A DNA stretch of 64,000 nucleotides from Aeromicrobium sp. 9AM. GTDB lineage: Bacteria; Actinomycetota; Actinomycetes; Propionibacteriales; Nocardioidaceae. The notes beneath the pieces were generated by a model, which was not told the origin of the DNA, searched no databases, and saw only the letters and a program-made list of their open reading frames with translations. Shown here piece after piece: positions 44,949 to 53,536 of this stretch (positions within the stretch are counted from its first letter, which is position 1; the number at the start of each line of letters is the position of its first letter). A program made the translations under genes and the position numbers. The stretch spans positions 124,001 through 188,000 of the forward strand of contig NZ_LR733304.1 of NCBI RefSeq assembly GCF_902506105.1, written 5' to 3'.

Positions 44949-46862
44949 TCACTCCGCGGCCTGGGAGGGGTGGACCTTGCGGAGCATGAACCTGGTCGGG
45001 GCGACCGCGGCGACGGTGGCGATGACCAGGCAGGTCGCGCCGATCGCGCCGAGGCCCAGCCACGGCAGGTCCACCGGCATGCTCTCCACGGTGGCACTGA
45101 GGGATCGACCGACCAGCACCCCGACGATCGCGCAGATGATCGCACCCATCGTGAGTGACGTGGCGGTCACCAGTGCCGACTCCCAGAGCACGATCTTGCG
45201 AACCTGGCGCTCGGTCGCGCCGATCAGGCGGGTCGCGACGAACTCACGGTGTCGCTGCAGGCTGCCCATCAGCAACGTGTTGGCGATCGCCAGAGCGGCG
45301 TAGAACCCCGAGGGACCGAGCAGCACCCAGAGCGCCAACGTGTTGTTCTTGCGCAGGTCGGCGTCCGTCGCGGCGAGCCATGCGTCACGCGACTCGACGT
45401 GGGCCGACGTGCCGCGCAGCTCGGCACTGATCGTCGAGACCGGGTCGGCGACATCCGTACGCGGGATGACGAACCAGCGATCGGGGGTCGCCTTCGTCAG
45501 GCCGGTCGGGAGCAGCAGGTCGCCGTACAGCGACGGCGCCGACTCGACGATCGCGACGACTTTGAGGTTGACCGGCTTCCCCTTGCCGAACGCCGCGCGA
45601 ACCGTGCTGCCGAGGTGGTAGGCGCCGTCGAAGGCGTAGGACTTTGACAGGGCGATGGCCCTGCCGTGAAGATCCTCGATCGATCCCTGGTGCGCCTTGA
45701 GCCCGCGTGCCGCGGCTCCGTTGGCGACATCGATCGTCTGGGCCTCCTCGAGCTCGCGTGCGCCCTCGTGATCGATCAAGGTGATGCCAACCGGTGCACT
45801 GGCGTCGGCGACGTCGACTGCGGGCGAGCTCGCGAGGATCTCAGCGGTGCGGGCGTTGCCACCCTCCACGACGACCGTGGCCTTGAGATGCTCATCGTTG
45901 ACGGCACGATCCCAGTCGGCGGCGATCCCCAAGGTCAGGAACAGCGAACCGCCGATGGCCGAGATCGCGAGGGTCGGTGCCGCGAGCGAGGCGGTCCGCT
46001 TGGCCGAGGCCGCGACGTTGTCACGGGCCATGCGGATCGTGACGTCGCCGTTGCGCACCAGCGGCCACGCGATCAGCCGGGCCAGGGCCGGGAACAGCCA
46101 CGGGCCGAAACAGACCGCGGAGATGACCAGCAGCTCCGGCGCGAAGATGCCCAGCACGAGCGACAGCTCGCCCGTGACCGATCCCATCGTGACGAGCATG
46201 GCGACCGAGCCGGCGAGGCAGCCGACACCCACCAGGAGGCGCCAGAATCCCATGCGGCGGCGCTCTACCGAGGCCTCCCGCATCGCGTCGATCGGAGGGA
46301 TCTTGGATGCGCGGCGTGCCGCCGAGCGCGCGCCGATCAGGGCGACCAGTGCGCCGATCGGGAATGCGATGCCGAGCGTGGGCCAGAAGCTGGGGGTGTC
46401 GAGCCTCATCGGGGTGAGTCCGCGGTCATGGGCGAGCCAGAGCGTCAGCGGCGTCATCAGGTGCGCGAACACGCATCCTGCGAGCGAGGCCACGCTCGCC
46501 ACGATCAATGACTCGCCGAGGATCATCCGCCGGACCTGGCGGGGAGTCGAGCCGATCAGGCGCAGCAGCCCGAGCTCACGCCTGCGCGAGGAGACGACGA
46601 ACGAGAAGGTGCTGGCCACGACGAAGATGGCGATGAACCCGGAGAACCCGGACATGACGCCGAACATCGACGCCAGGCCGTCGAGCTGCATGCGACCCTC
46701 GGTGTCGCCCGGTTCCAGGCGCGAGGTCGCCTCGGCGACCGCAGTGATCATCTCCACCGTCAAACCGATCAGCGTGACGCCGAGGAACAGCGCGACGAGC
46801 GATCCGACGTACGGGGCGATGTTGCGCCGCACGGTGTGCCGGCTGAGGTCGAGGAGCATCAT
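44949..46862 (-). CDS. ABC transporter permease, FtsX/MacB-like
   Basis: A 637-residue membrane protein with two FtsX-type regions: an N-terminal helix followed by SSRRRELGLLRLIGSTPRQV, and a C-terminal repeat with HREFVATRLIGATERQVRKI, separated by helices and a large extracytoplasmic segment (about 310-500). It pairs with the ATPase encoded just upstream and may export or sense a peptide or lipid. The ATG at 46862 overlaps the ATPase stop (ATGATGA); the second ATG is an alternative. A NarL-type two-component system is divergent. Confidence 0.9.
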   Translation of the reverse strand: MMLLDLSRHTVRRNIAPYVGSLVALFLGVTLIGLTVEMITAVAEATSRLEPGDTEGRMQLDGLASMFGVMSGFSGFIAIFVVASTFSFVVSSRRRELGLLRLIGSTPRQVRRMILGESLIVASVASLAGCVFAHLMTPLTLWLAHDRGLTPMRLDTPSFWPTLGIAFPIGALVALIGARSAARRASKIPPIDAMREASVERRRMGFWRLLVGVGCLAGSVAMLVTMGSVTGELSLVLGIFAPELLVISAVCFGPWLFPALARLIAWPLVRNGDVTIRMARDNVAASAKRTASLAAPTLAISAIGGSLFLTLGIAADWDRAVNDEHLKATVVVEGGNARTAEILASSPAVDVADASAPVGITLIDHEGARELEEAQTIDVANGAAARGLKAHQGSIEDLHGRAIALSKSYAFDGAYHLGSTVRAAFGKGKPVNLKVVAIVESAPSLYGDLLLPTGLTKATPDRWFVIPRTDVADPVSTISAELRGTSAHVESRDAWLAATDADLRKNNTLALWVLLGPSGFYAALAIANTLLMGSLQRHREFVATRLIGATERQVRKIVLWESALVTATSLTMGAIICAIVGVLVGRSLSATVESMPVDLPWLGLGAIGATCLVIATVAAVAPTRFMLRKVHPSQAAE

Positions 46863-47626
46863 CGTTCGAGCTCACTCATCATCGCGGCGATCTGCGAAGC
46901 GCTGCCGTGCTGGAGGCTGCCGACGAGCCGGCCGTCCTCGAGGAAGATCACCGAGTGGGCGTACGACGCGGCGACCGGGTCGTGCGTCACCATCGCGATC
47001 GTGTGGCCCTGCTCGTCGACGGACGTGCGCAGGAGGTCGAGCACCTGATGGCTGGTCGTACGGTCGAGAGCGCCGGTCGGCTCGTCGGCGAACACGACCT
47101 GCGGTCGCGCGATGAGCGCGCGGGCGATGGCCACGCGCTGCTGCTGCCCGCCGGAGAGCTCGGCCGGGCGACGACCGTGGTGCCCGTCGAGACCCACCTG
47201 GGCCAGTGTCGCGAGCACCTCGCCGCGGCTGGGGCGCTTGCCCGCGAGTCGCAGCGGCAGCGCGACGTTGTCGAACACGGTGAGGGCCGGCAGGAGGTTG
47301 TAGGACTGGAAGACGAAGCCCATCGTCGAGCGCCGCATCGTGGTCAGCGCGACCTCGTTGAGCTTGGCGAGGTCGGTTCCGGCGACGATGACCTTGCCCT
47401 TCGTCGGCCGGTCGAGCCCAGCGGCGCACTGGAGGAGGGTCGACTTGCCGGACCCGGACGGTCCCATGACGGCGGTGAACGTGGAGGAGGCGAAGGCGTG
47501 GGTGATGCCGCGGAGTGCATCGACCTGGCCGGCCTTCGACTTGTAGGTCTTGGTGACGCCGTCCAGCACGACGGCGTCGGTACGCGTCGCGGCTCGGCGT
47601 GGTTCGTGATCGGTGAGAGTTGTCAT
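46859..47626 (-). CDS. ABC transporter ATP-binding protein, LolD/MacB-like
   Basis: A 255-residue single-domain ATPase with Walker [17 protein letters not shown]-loop [14 protein letters not shown], signature [16 protein letters not shown] and Walker [13 protein letters not shown]. It powers the FtsX-type permease encoded by the overlapping downstream gene. I start at ATG 47626 (MTTLTDHEP); the upstream extension lacks family text. Confidence 0.92.
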   Translation of the reverse strand: MTTLTDHEPRRAATRTDAVVLDGVTKTYKSKAGQVDALRGITHAFASSTFTAVMGPSGSGKSTLLQCAAGLDRPTKGKVIVAGTDLAKLNEVALTTMRRSTMGFVFQSYNLLPALTVFDNVALPLRLAGKRPSRGEVLATLAQVGLDGHHGRRPAELSGGQQQRVAIARALIARPQVVFADEPTGALDRTTSHQVLDLLRTSVDEQGHTIAMVTHDPVAASYAHSVIFLEDGRLVGSLQHGSASQIAAMMSELER

Positions 47627-47672
47627 GACTCCATGACATCGTCGGCGAGCCTCGTCGTCTCTGGCCCGCGAG

Positions 47673-47710
47673 CCACTTCTGGGGTATCGCAGGAGATACC
47701 CCGGAAGTGG
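47673..47710. promoter_or_regulatory. 16-bp inverted repeat between ABC exporter and two-component system
   Basis: Arms 47673-47688 and 47695-47710 pair at 15 of 16 positions (CCACTTC-TGGGGTATC against its complement) around GCAGGA. It lies 34 bp upstream of the kinase gene -10 box and about 47 bp before the ATPase start, a fitting place for binding of the response regulator to control both units. Confidence 0.6.
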
Positions 47711-47758
47711 ACCTGAGGTCACTGCCACCGAGCGCGTGCGCGCCTAGGCTGGGTCATC

Positions 47759-49024
47759 ATGACTTCCGCGACGCGCACGTCCTCCGCGTGGTCGGCCGTC
47801 GGCGGCAACCCCGTACGTCTCGTGCTCTCGTCGTGGCCGTGGCGCTCGCTCCTCTATCTCCTGACGGGCGCTGTGGTCGGCCTGGTGTCGTTCATCGGAT
47901 TCTTCGTGACGATCGGCGTGGGTGTCCTCACGGCACCACTCATCATCGGCCTGTTCATCCTCGGCGGGGTGCCGAGGCTCGGCGCCATGATCGCGGGGCT
48001 GGAGCGGCGCCGGCTCCCGGTGATGCTGGAGGAGGACGTGGCGACCGACGTCTCGGACACGCCGTGGTGGCGCACCCCGCGCGACGCCGCGTCGTGGCGA
48101 GCGCTGGGGTACGCCGTCCTGCTCGCACTGTTCCTCTGGGTCGTGGACGCCCTCGTGGTGGTGCTCGTCGTCACCTTCGTCGTGGTCTCGCTGATCTCGC
48201 CGCTGCTCGCCCATTACGACACCGTCGGCATGCTGTGGTGGCAGCTCGACTCGACCCGCGAAGCGGTGCCGTTCGCGATCATCGCGACCCCCGTCGGCAT
48301 CGTCGTGGGGGCGTACGCCCTGACGGTCCTCGCCGCTGCCCAGTCGTCGCTGGCGGGCATCTTGCTGAGTCCCCGGGAGGAGGAGCTCGAGGCGCGGGTC
48401 ACCGAGCTGCGCCGCTCGCGGATCGAGCTGGTCGACGCCTTCGAGACCGAGCGCAAGCGGATCGAGCGCGATCTGCACGACGGCGTGCAGCAGCGCATGG
48501 TCGCCCTCACGATGTTGCTGGGGCGGGCCGAGCTAGACGTACCGGAAGGCGAGGGACTCGCGCTCGTGCGCCAGGCCCACAGCGAGGCTGAAGCCGCGCT
48601 CGCCGACCTGCGTGAGGTCGTGCGTGGTGTGCACCCGAGGGTGCTCACCGACCTGGGCCTGGCCGCGGCGATCCGCGAGGTCGCCGACCGCATGCCGATA
48701 CCCGTACGCGTCGACGTGTTCCTCGACGAGCGGCCGCCTCCGCAGGTCGAGGCAGCCGCGTACTTCGTGGTCAGCGAAGGACTCGCCAACGTCGCAAAGC
48801 ACTCCCGGGCCCGCAGCGCCGCGATCCATGCGCGGCGTTCTGGCGACTCGCTGGTGCTGGTCGTCACCGACGACGGGCACGGCGGCGCCAGGCTGGGGGA
48901 GGGCACCGGCCTGTCCGGGCTCGTCACCCGGCTCGACGCGTTGGGTGGCACGCTGTCGGTGACGAGTCCCGACGGTGGACCGACCGAGCTGCGGATGGAG
49001 AGCCCATGGCACGTCGACCGCTGA
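47759..49024 (+). CDS. Sensor histidine kinase, NarL/DesK type (HisKA_3)
   Basis: A 421-residue membrane kinase. About four membrane helices in the first 200 residues form the input module; the dimerisation motif FETERKRIERDLHDGVQQRM holds phosphorylated His240, and the ATPase domain shows ASEGLANV-type text (VVSEGLANVAKHSRA) and DDGHGGA. TAGGCT (47745-47750) is eight nt before the ATG. It overlaps the regulator gene by 19 bp. Confidence 0.92.
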   Translation: MTSATRTSSAWSAVGGNPVRLVLSSWPWRSLLYLLTGAVVGLVSFIGFFVTIGVGVLTAPLIIGLFILGGVPRLGAMIAGLERRRLPVMLEEDVATDVSDTPWWRTPRDAASWRALGYAVLLALFLWVVDALVVVLVVTFVVVSLISPLLAHYDTVGMLWWQLDSTREAVPFAIIATPVGIVVGAYALTVLAAAQSSLAGILLSPREEELEARVTELRRSRIELVDAFETERKRIERDLHDGVQQRMVALTMLLGRAELDVPEGEGLALVRQAHSEAEAALADLREVVRGVHPRVLTDLGLAAAIREVADRMPIPVRVDVFLDERPPPQVEAAAYFVVSEGLANVAKHSRARSAAIHARRSGDSLVLVVTDDGHGGARLGEGTGLSGLVTRLDALGGTLSVTSPDGGPTELRMESPWHVDR

Positions 49025-49662
49025 GGATCGTGCTCGCCGAGGACTCGGCACTGCTTCGTGAGGGGCTCGTCGGCATCCTCGAGCGAGCCGGCCACGAGGT
49101 CGTGGCGAGCGCCACGGACGCCGACGAGCTGATCGCGGCGGTCCGCGCCGATCCGCCCGACGTGGTGATCACGGACGTACGCATGCCGCCGGGCCACTCC
49201 GACGAGGGACTGCGAGCCGCTGCTGCGATCCGCGAGGACCTGCCGACCCTGCCGATCCTCGTGCTGTCGCAGTACGTCGCCGACGCCTATCTGCCTGCGC
49301 TGATGGACTCGGCGGGCACCGCCGGCATCGGCTACCTGCTCAAGGATCGGGTCGGCCGGGTCGCCGACTTCCTGGCGAGCCTCGATCAGGTCGTCGACGG
49401 GCAGACCGTCGTCGACCCCGAGGTGGTCCGGCAGCTGCTGACCCGACGCAGTGACGACGGCCCCCTCGCTGCCCTGACCGCCCGCGAGCGCGAGGTGCTC
49501 GCGCTGATGGCCGAAGGGCGTACGAACGGGTCGATCGCCGAGGCGTTGTTCGTCAGCGACGCCGCCGTGCGCAAGCACGTCGGCAGCATCTTCGCCAAGC
49601 TCGACCTCGGCGACGACAACGACCGCCGCGTCTCCGCCGTCCTCACATACTTGCGGGGCTGA
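49006..49662 (+). CDS. Response regulator, NarL/LuxR type
   Basis: A 218-residue regulator with a receiver domain (phospho-acceptor Asp57 in VVITDVRMPP, Lys in YLLKDRV) and a C-terminal LuxR helix-turn-helix (LTAREREVLALMAEGRTNGS, AVRKHVGSIFAKL). It is the partner of the overlapping kinase and probably controls the divergent ABC exporter through the inverted repeat at 47673-47710. Confidence 0.93.
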   Translation: MARRPLRIVLAEDSALLREGLVGILERAGHEVVASATDADELIAAVRADPPDVVITDVRMPPGHSDEGLRAAAAIREDLPTLPILVLSQYVADAYLPALMDSAGTAGIGYLLKDRVGRVADFLASLDQVVDGQTVVDPEVVRQLLTRRSDDGPLAALTAREREVLALMAEGRTNGSIAEALFVSDAAVRKHVGSIFAKLDLGDDNDRRVSAVLTYLRG

Positions 49663-49683
49663 TTTCCCGGTGGGATGGACTCG

Positions 49684-49709
49684 GCCATAGGCCGAGCGCA
49701 GCGAGGCAG
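49684..49709 (+). repeat. 26-bp dispersed repeat, copy 1
   Basis: GCCATAGGCCGAGCG then CAGCGAGGCAG. The same 26 bp with one mismatch occurs inverted at 58522-58547. Both copies are intergenic, in GC-rich low-complexity stretches. Confidence 0.75.
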
Positions 49710-49769
49710 ACACCCGGGCGAAGCCCGGCAGCGACGAAGTCGCTGGAGCGGCGACGGAGGAGCCGCGTG

Positions 49770-51050
49770 TCACATAGGCACCACCGTGAGGGACTCGCGT
49801 ACGGCGGCGCGCTTGCGGGACGAGCCGAGGATCCAGGACAGCACGGCGGCGACGGCGCAGAGGCCGGCGCCACCGAACCACGCCAGCGAGTAGCTGCCGG
49901 TCTGGTCCCGGATGACGCCCGCGACGAGGGCAGCTGCTGCGGCGCCGAACTGGTGCGAGGCGAAGACCCAGCCGAACACGATAGTGCCCTGGTCGCCGAA
50001 GATCTCCCGGCACAGGGCGACGGTCGGCGGCACGGTCGCGACCCAGTCGAGCCCGTAGATCACGACGAATGCGACGATGCTCGGCCGTACGCTCGACGAC
50101 AGCAGCGTCGGCAGCAGGACGAGGCCGACACCCCGGAAGGCGTAGTAGCCGACGAGCAGGAGCCTGGGGTCGTACCGGTCGGTGAACCAGCCGGACGCCA
50201 CCGTGCCGGCGATGTCGAAGATGCCGACGACCGCGAGCAGGCTCGCCGCCGTCGTCTGGTCCATGCCGTGGTCGTGGGCCGACGGTATGAAGTGGATGCC
50301 CACCAGGCCGTTCGTCGTCGCGCCGCAGATCGCGAACGCCGCCGCGAGCGCCCAGAACGCCGGCACCCGGGCAGCGGCGCGCAACGCGTCGGTCGCCCGC
50401 TTCGCCGCTCCACCGGTCTCCCTCAACGGCGGCGCCCAGTCGGCCGGAGCGCCGTACGGGCTGAGGCTGCGGTCCTCGGGGAAGTCGCCGATGAAGCGGA
50501 TCACGAGGGGTACGACCAGCAGCGCTGCGCCCGCGATCACGAGTGACGCCGTGCGCCAGCCGACGTTCTCCGCCAGGGCCGCGACGATCGGCAGGAACAC
50601 CAGCTGGCCGGTGGCGCCGCCGGCGGTCAGGATGCCCATGACGAGGCCGCGGCGCTCGATGAACCAGCGATTGGCGATCGTCGCGGCGAACACCATCGCC
50701 ATGGAGCCCGTGCCGAGTCCGATCAGCACGCCCCACGTGATGAGCAGCTGGAACGACTCGGTCATGAACACCGTGAGCCCGCTGCCGAGCGACACCATCA
50801 GCAGCGCGACGGTCGTGACCTTGCGGATGCCGAACTTGTCCATCAGCGCTGCCGCGAACGGTGCCGTCAGGCCATAAAGCAGCAGATTGATGCTGACCGC
50901 GAGCGACATGATGCTGGTCGACCAACCGAACTCGTCGTGCAACGGCACGAACAGCGCACCCGGCGCGGCGCGGAAGCCGGCAGCCCCGACCAGCGCGACG
51001 AACGCCGTCACCGCGACGAACCAGGCCGGGTGGATGCGCGTACGAGTCAT
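49770..51050 (-). CDS. MFS transporter (OFA/monocarboxylate-like)
   Basis: A 426-residue transporter with 12 membrane segments. The N-terminal block VPLHDEFGWSTSIMSLAVS and RGLVMGILTAGGATGQLVFLP resemble OxlT/monocarboxylate-type MFS proteins. The start ATG 51050 (MTRTRIHPAWF) was chosen over an upstream start because the extension covers the divergent promoter. It is divergent from an HxlR regulator that probably controls it. Substrate unknown. Confidence 0.87.
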   Translation of the reverse strand: MTRTRIHPAWFVAVTAFVALVGAAGFRAAPGALFVPLHDEFGWSTSIMSLAVSINLLLYGLTAPFAAALMDKFGIRKVTTVALLMVSLGSGLTVFMTESFQLLITWGVLIGLGTGSMAMVFAATIANRWFIERRGLVMGILTAGGATGQLVFLPIVAALAENVGWRTASLVIAGAALLVVPLVIRFIGDFPEDRSLSPYGAPADWAPPLRETGGAAKRATDALRAAARVPAFWALAAAFAICGATTNGLVGIHFIPSAHDHGMDQTTAASLLAVVGIFDIAGTVASGWFTDRYDPRLLLVGYYAFRGVGLVLLPTLLSSSVRPSIVAFVVIYGLDWVATVPPTVALCREIFGDQGTIVFGWVFASHQFGAAAAALVAGVIRDQTGSYSLAWFGGAGLCAVAAVLSWILGSSRKRAAVRESLTVVPM

Positions 51051-51064
51051 GGGCCCTGACTTCC

Positions 51065-51115
51065 TTGAGGAAAGTTGACGGACCGACCATACTGTTGCTG
51101 GCTTTCCTGAAGCAA
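51065..51115. promoter_or_regulatory. Face-to-face promoters between MFS and HxlR genes
   Basis: Plus strand: TTGAGG (51065-51070), 17 nt, CATACT (51088-51093). Minus strand: TTGCTT (51115-51110), 18 nt, TATGGT (51091-51086). The two -10 boxes overlap. TTCCTTGAGGAA (51061-51072) and CTTTCCTGAAG (51102-51112) are related half-sites on either side and are candidate HxlR sites. Confidence 0.55.
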
Positions 51116-51145
51116 GCCGATATCCGGCCACATGTGAGGTGCATC

Positions 51146-51634
51146 GTGCCACTACGTTCCGACTGGTCAGAGGACCTGTGTCCCGTACGTCGTGGCCTCG
51201 ACGTGCTCGGTGATCCCTGGATCATGCTGATCATGCGCGAGGTCCTGCACGGACGCTGCAGGTTCGACGCGATCCGCGACAGCATCGGGATCTCGGACGC
51301 CGTCCTGAGTCGCCGGCTCAGGCTGCTCGTCGACGAGGAGCTGCTGCGCAAGGTCGAGTACCGCGCCGATCGGCGTACGCACTTCGAGTACGTCGCGACC
51401 GAGGCCGGCGCCGACCTGCTGCCGATCATGCATGCGGTGTCGATCTGGGCGGAGAAGCACACGCCGATGCCCGAGGGTGGAGCGCACATGGCGTTGATCC
51501 ACGAGACGTGCGGTGCCGAGACGACGTCGGCAGACCTGTGCAGCGGATGCGGCGAGGTGCTGCAGGCCGGTGACGTCAGCTGGGACAAGCCCTGGAAGTC
51601 GACCCGCGAGCGCCTCGTCGGCGCGACCTCCTAG
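51146..51634 (+). CDS. HxlR-family transcriptional regulator
   Basis: A 162-residue winged-helix regulator with the HxlR text CPVRRGLDVLGDPWIMLIMR and ISDAVLSRRLRLLVDEELL. The C-terminus adds a Cys pair (DLCSGCGEVLQ) plus another Cys (HETCGAE) that could bind metal or sense redox state, beyond the usual HxlR length of about 110-130. Start at GTG 51146 with GAGGT upstream. It probably controls the divergent MFS gene. Confidence 0.9.
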   Translation: MPLRSDWSEDLCPVRRGLDVLGDPWIMLIMREVLHGRCRFDAIRDSIGISDAVLSRRLRLLVDEELLRKVEYRADRRTHFEYVATEAGADLLPIMHAVSIWAEKHTPMPEGGAHMALIHETCGAETTSADLCSGCGEVLQAGDVSWDKPWKSTRERLVGATS

Positions 51635-51637
51635 GGC

Positions 51638-52099
51638 TCAGCCCTCGTACGGCGGAGCCTCGCCCCAGCCCCACCGCGGGGACGGCAGGTCCGGCGGGGG
51701 AGTCGCGCCCTCGGCCGAGTTGCCCTTGGCGATGCGGGTGCCCCACTCGACGTACGCGACGAAGGCCGAGCGGAACTCCGGATCGTCGGGCAGGCCGGCC
51801 TCGTCGGCGCTCGCGGCGATCAGCCCGGCCCAGCGCACCCGCTGCTCCTCGGTGATGCCGAGACCGATGTGATGACTGAGCATCGTGGGATAGCCGCCCT
51901 GCTCGTCGGTGTAGGTCGTCGGGCCGCCGAACACCTCGCCCAACCACAGCGCGACGTGCTCACGGTGCTGCGCACCCATGTGGCGGAACACCGGCTCGAG
52001 CACGGGATCGGCGAGCACGCGGTCGTAGAACACCTCGGTCAGACGCCGGAGCGCGGCGTGACCACCGCACCACTCGTAGAGGGTCGGGGTCGCACTCAT
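51638..52099 (-). CDS. Group II truncated haemoglobin
   Basis: A 153-residue globin: LYEWCGGHAALRRLTEVFYD at the N-terminus, the B/E-helix region PVFRHMGAQHREHVALWLG, and the proximal His in MLSHHIGLGI. The length and text fit the GlbO-type oxygen-binding group. The ATG at 52099 has AGGAG five nt upstream. A Pro/Gly-rich tail (TPPPDLPSPRWGWG) extends beyond the globin fold. Confidence 0.92.
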   Translation of the reverse strand: MSATPTLYEWCGGHAALRRLTEVFYDRVLADPVLEPVFRHMGAQHREHVALWLGEVFGGPTTYTDEQGGYPTMLSHHIGLGITEEQRVRWAGLIAASADEAGLPDDPEFRSAFVAYVEWGTRIAKGNSAEGATPPPDLPSPRWGWGEAPPYEG

Positions 52100-52170
52100 C
52101 GTCGCTCCTGCCTCGGACGGGTAACGCGATCGTAGTCGGACTGGCTGACTCATCAGTGCACACTGGTCGG

Positions 52171-52803
52171 GTGGACGACATGACCCGCCTTCGCGAGTCG
52201 GTCGTCGCATGGGCCGCAGGCGGTGCCGATGCCGCAGCCGCCGGGGAGCTGACCCGGCAGCTCGTCTCGACGGTCGGGCTGAGGACGGCCGTGCTCGTCG
52301 AGGGCATCAGTGACCTGGCTGCGGTCGAGCGGCTCGCGGTGCGTCGAGGCCGGGACCTGGACGCCGAGGGCGTGTGCGTCGTGCCGATGGGCGGGGCGAC
52401 CAGCATCCGCCGGTACGTCGACCTGCTCGGCCCGGCCGGCCTGGGCGTCCGGCTCGCCGGGCTGTGCGACCTGCTCGAGCTGGGTTTCTTCGAGCGGGCC
52501 CTTGCACGAGTCGGGCTGGGGCTCGACGGGTTCTTCGTGTGCGATCCCGACCTGGAGGGTGAGTTCATCCGGGCCCTCGGTGTCAGCGCGGTGGAGCGGG
52601 TCATCGAGCTCGAGGGGGACGCTCGTGCGTACGAGATCTTCCGCCAGCAGCCCGCCCAGCGAGAGCGCACCGACCAACGCCGGCTGCACCGCTTCATGGG
52701 CACACACGGGGGCCGCAAGGAGCAGTACGGCCGCGCACTCGTCGACGCGCTCGACCTCGACCGGGTGCCACAGCCCCTCGACGACCTGCTCGCCAAGCTC
52801 TGA
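52171..52803 (+). CDS. Stand-alone OLD-type TOPRIM protein
   Basis: A 210-residue protein with a TOPRIM domain of the OLD-nuclease kind: Glu44 in AVLVEGISDLAAVE, Asp100 in GLCDLLE, and the acidic cluster FFVCDPDLEGEFIRALG (Asp125, Asp127, Glu129). The ABC-ATPase half of OLD proteins is absent. It may cut or nick nucleic acid or transfer nucleotides; no function is proven. GTG start at 52171 lies six nt after CACACT (52159-52164), probably leaderless. Confidence 0.82.
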   Translation: MDDMTRLRESVVAWAAGGADAAAAGELTRQLVSTVGLRTAVLVEGISDLAAVERLAVRRGRDLDAEGVCVVPMGGATSIRRYVDLLGPAGLGVRLAGLCDLLELGFFERALARVGLGLDGFFVCDPDLEGEFIRALGVSAVERVIELEGDARAYEIFRQQPAQRERTDQRRLHRFMGTHGGRKEQYGRALVDALDLDRVPQPLDDLLAKL

Positions 52804-52845
52804 CCTTTCGACGAGCTCAAGGGGCGGGGCTGGAAGGATGGCGGC

Positions 52846-53064
52846 ATGGAACTTCCCCTCGCCTGGTCCCTCGTGCTCATCGTCACCGCGATCTGGAACT
52901 TCGTGATCTGGCCGCCGTTCCTCAAGCGCGTACGCAAGGACGAGCGGTCGCGCGACGCCGCCGGCAATGCGACGACGTTCCTGCGGGTCCACACGATCCT
53001 CATCGCGATCTCGCTGGCGCTGGCCGTCGCGGTCGGCGTCCTCGGAATCGTGACCCTCGCCTGA
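52846..53064 (+). CDS. SCO4848-family small membrane protein
   Basis: A 72-residue protein with two membrane helices (LPLAWSLVLIVTAIWNFVIW and ILIAISLALAVAVGVLGIV) joined by a basic loop (KRVRKDERSRD). Size and text match the conserved actinobacterial SCO4848 family of unknown function. AAGGAT is six nt before the ATG, a possible leaderless promoter. Confidence 0.85.
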   Translation: MELPLAWSLVLIVTAIWNFVIWPPFLKRVRKDERSRDAAGNATTFLRVHTILIAISLALAVAVGVLGIVTLA

Positions 53065-53078
53065 GCGTTGTGCCTGAC

Positions 53079-53357
53079 ATGACGAACAAGGTGACGCACA
53101 ACCCCGAGCAGAACCGCTACGAGATCCACGTCGACGGCATCCTCGCGGGCTTCACGCAGGCATTCGAGGACGGTGACGTGGTGACGTTCCCGCACACCGA
53201 GATCCTCGACCAGTTCGAAGGCCAGGGACTGGCATCCGAGCTGGTCACCGATGCCCTCGACGACATCCGGGTGCGCGGCAAGCGGGTCGTGGCGACGTGC
53301 CCGTACGTGGCCCGGTTCATCGACCGGCGCCCGGACTACCAAGACCTGTTGGCGTGA
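53079..53357 (+). CDS. Small GNAT-type N-acetyltransferase (NATD1/YidJ-like)
   Basis: A 92-residue single-domain protein with RYEIHVDGILAGFTQAFEDG, HTEILDQFEGQGLASELV and VVATCPYVARFIDRRPDYQD, the pattern of short GCN5-like acetyltransferases that keep the acetyl-CoA loop QGLAS. Substrate unknown. ATG 53079 is used; GTG 53070 would add three residues. Confidence 0.88.
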   Translation: MTNKVTHNPEQNRYEIHVDGILAGFTQAFEDGDVVTFPHTEILDQFEGQGLASELVTDALDDIRVRGKRVVATCPYVARFIDRRPDYQDLLA

Positions 53358-53376
53358 CCACACGCACATTCCACGA

Positions 53377-53407
53377 TTCGTTGGGCGAGGCAACGAACTG
53401 CTAGAAT
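53377..53407 (+). promoter_or_regulatory. Promoter with palindrome upstream of the helicase leader
   Basis: TTCGTTG (53377-53383) and CAACGAA (53391-53397) form a perfect 7-bp palindrome with a 7-nt spacer, five nt before the -10 box TAGAAT (53402-53407). The palindrome covers the -35 region, so it may be a regulatory site. Confidence 0.55.
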
Positions 53408-53415
53408 GTGAACAC

Positions 53416-53457
53416 GTGAACGCACCAGTCCGGTGCTGTTCCGGCCCGACGAAGTAG
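53416..53457 (+). CDS. Putative Cys-Cys leader peptide upstream of the DEAD-box helicase
   Basis: A 13-codon ORF starting GTG and ending TAG encodes MNAPVRCCSGPTK. Its GTG is eight nt after TAGAAT, so it can be translated as a leaderless ORF at the 5' end of the helicase mRNA. Leaderless ORFs with adjacent Cys codons act as cysteine-responsive attenuators in mycobacteria; whether this one does is unknown. The helicase start is 80 nt downstream. Confidence 0.45.
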   Translation: MNAPVRCCSGPTK

Positions 53458-53536
53458 CGCATCTTGCGTGAAATGGATATCGGGCATTCATCCCGAATCG
53501 TCTGTGAGTTCCTTGAATCAGCCTGAAGGCAGCTCT

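Noticed and set aside
47673..47710. Terminator for the ABC exporter or kinase operon
   Set aside because: It lies between two divergent starts, where no transcript ends, so a regulatory site is more likely.
48214..51588. A 1124-codon minus-strand frame
   Set aside because: It crosses the kinase, regulator and MFS genes in non-coding frames.
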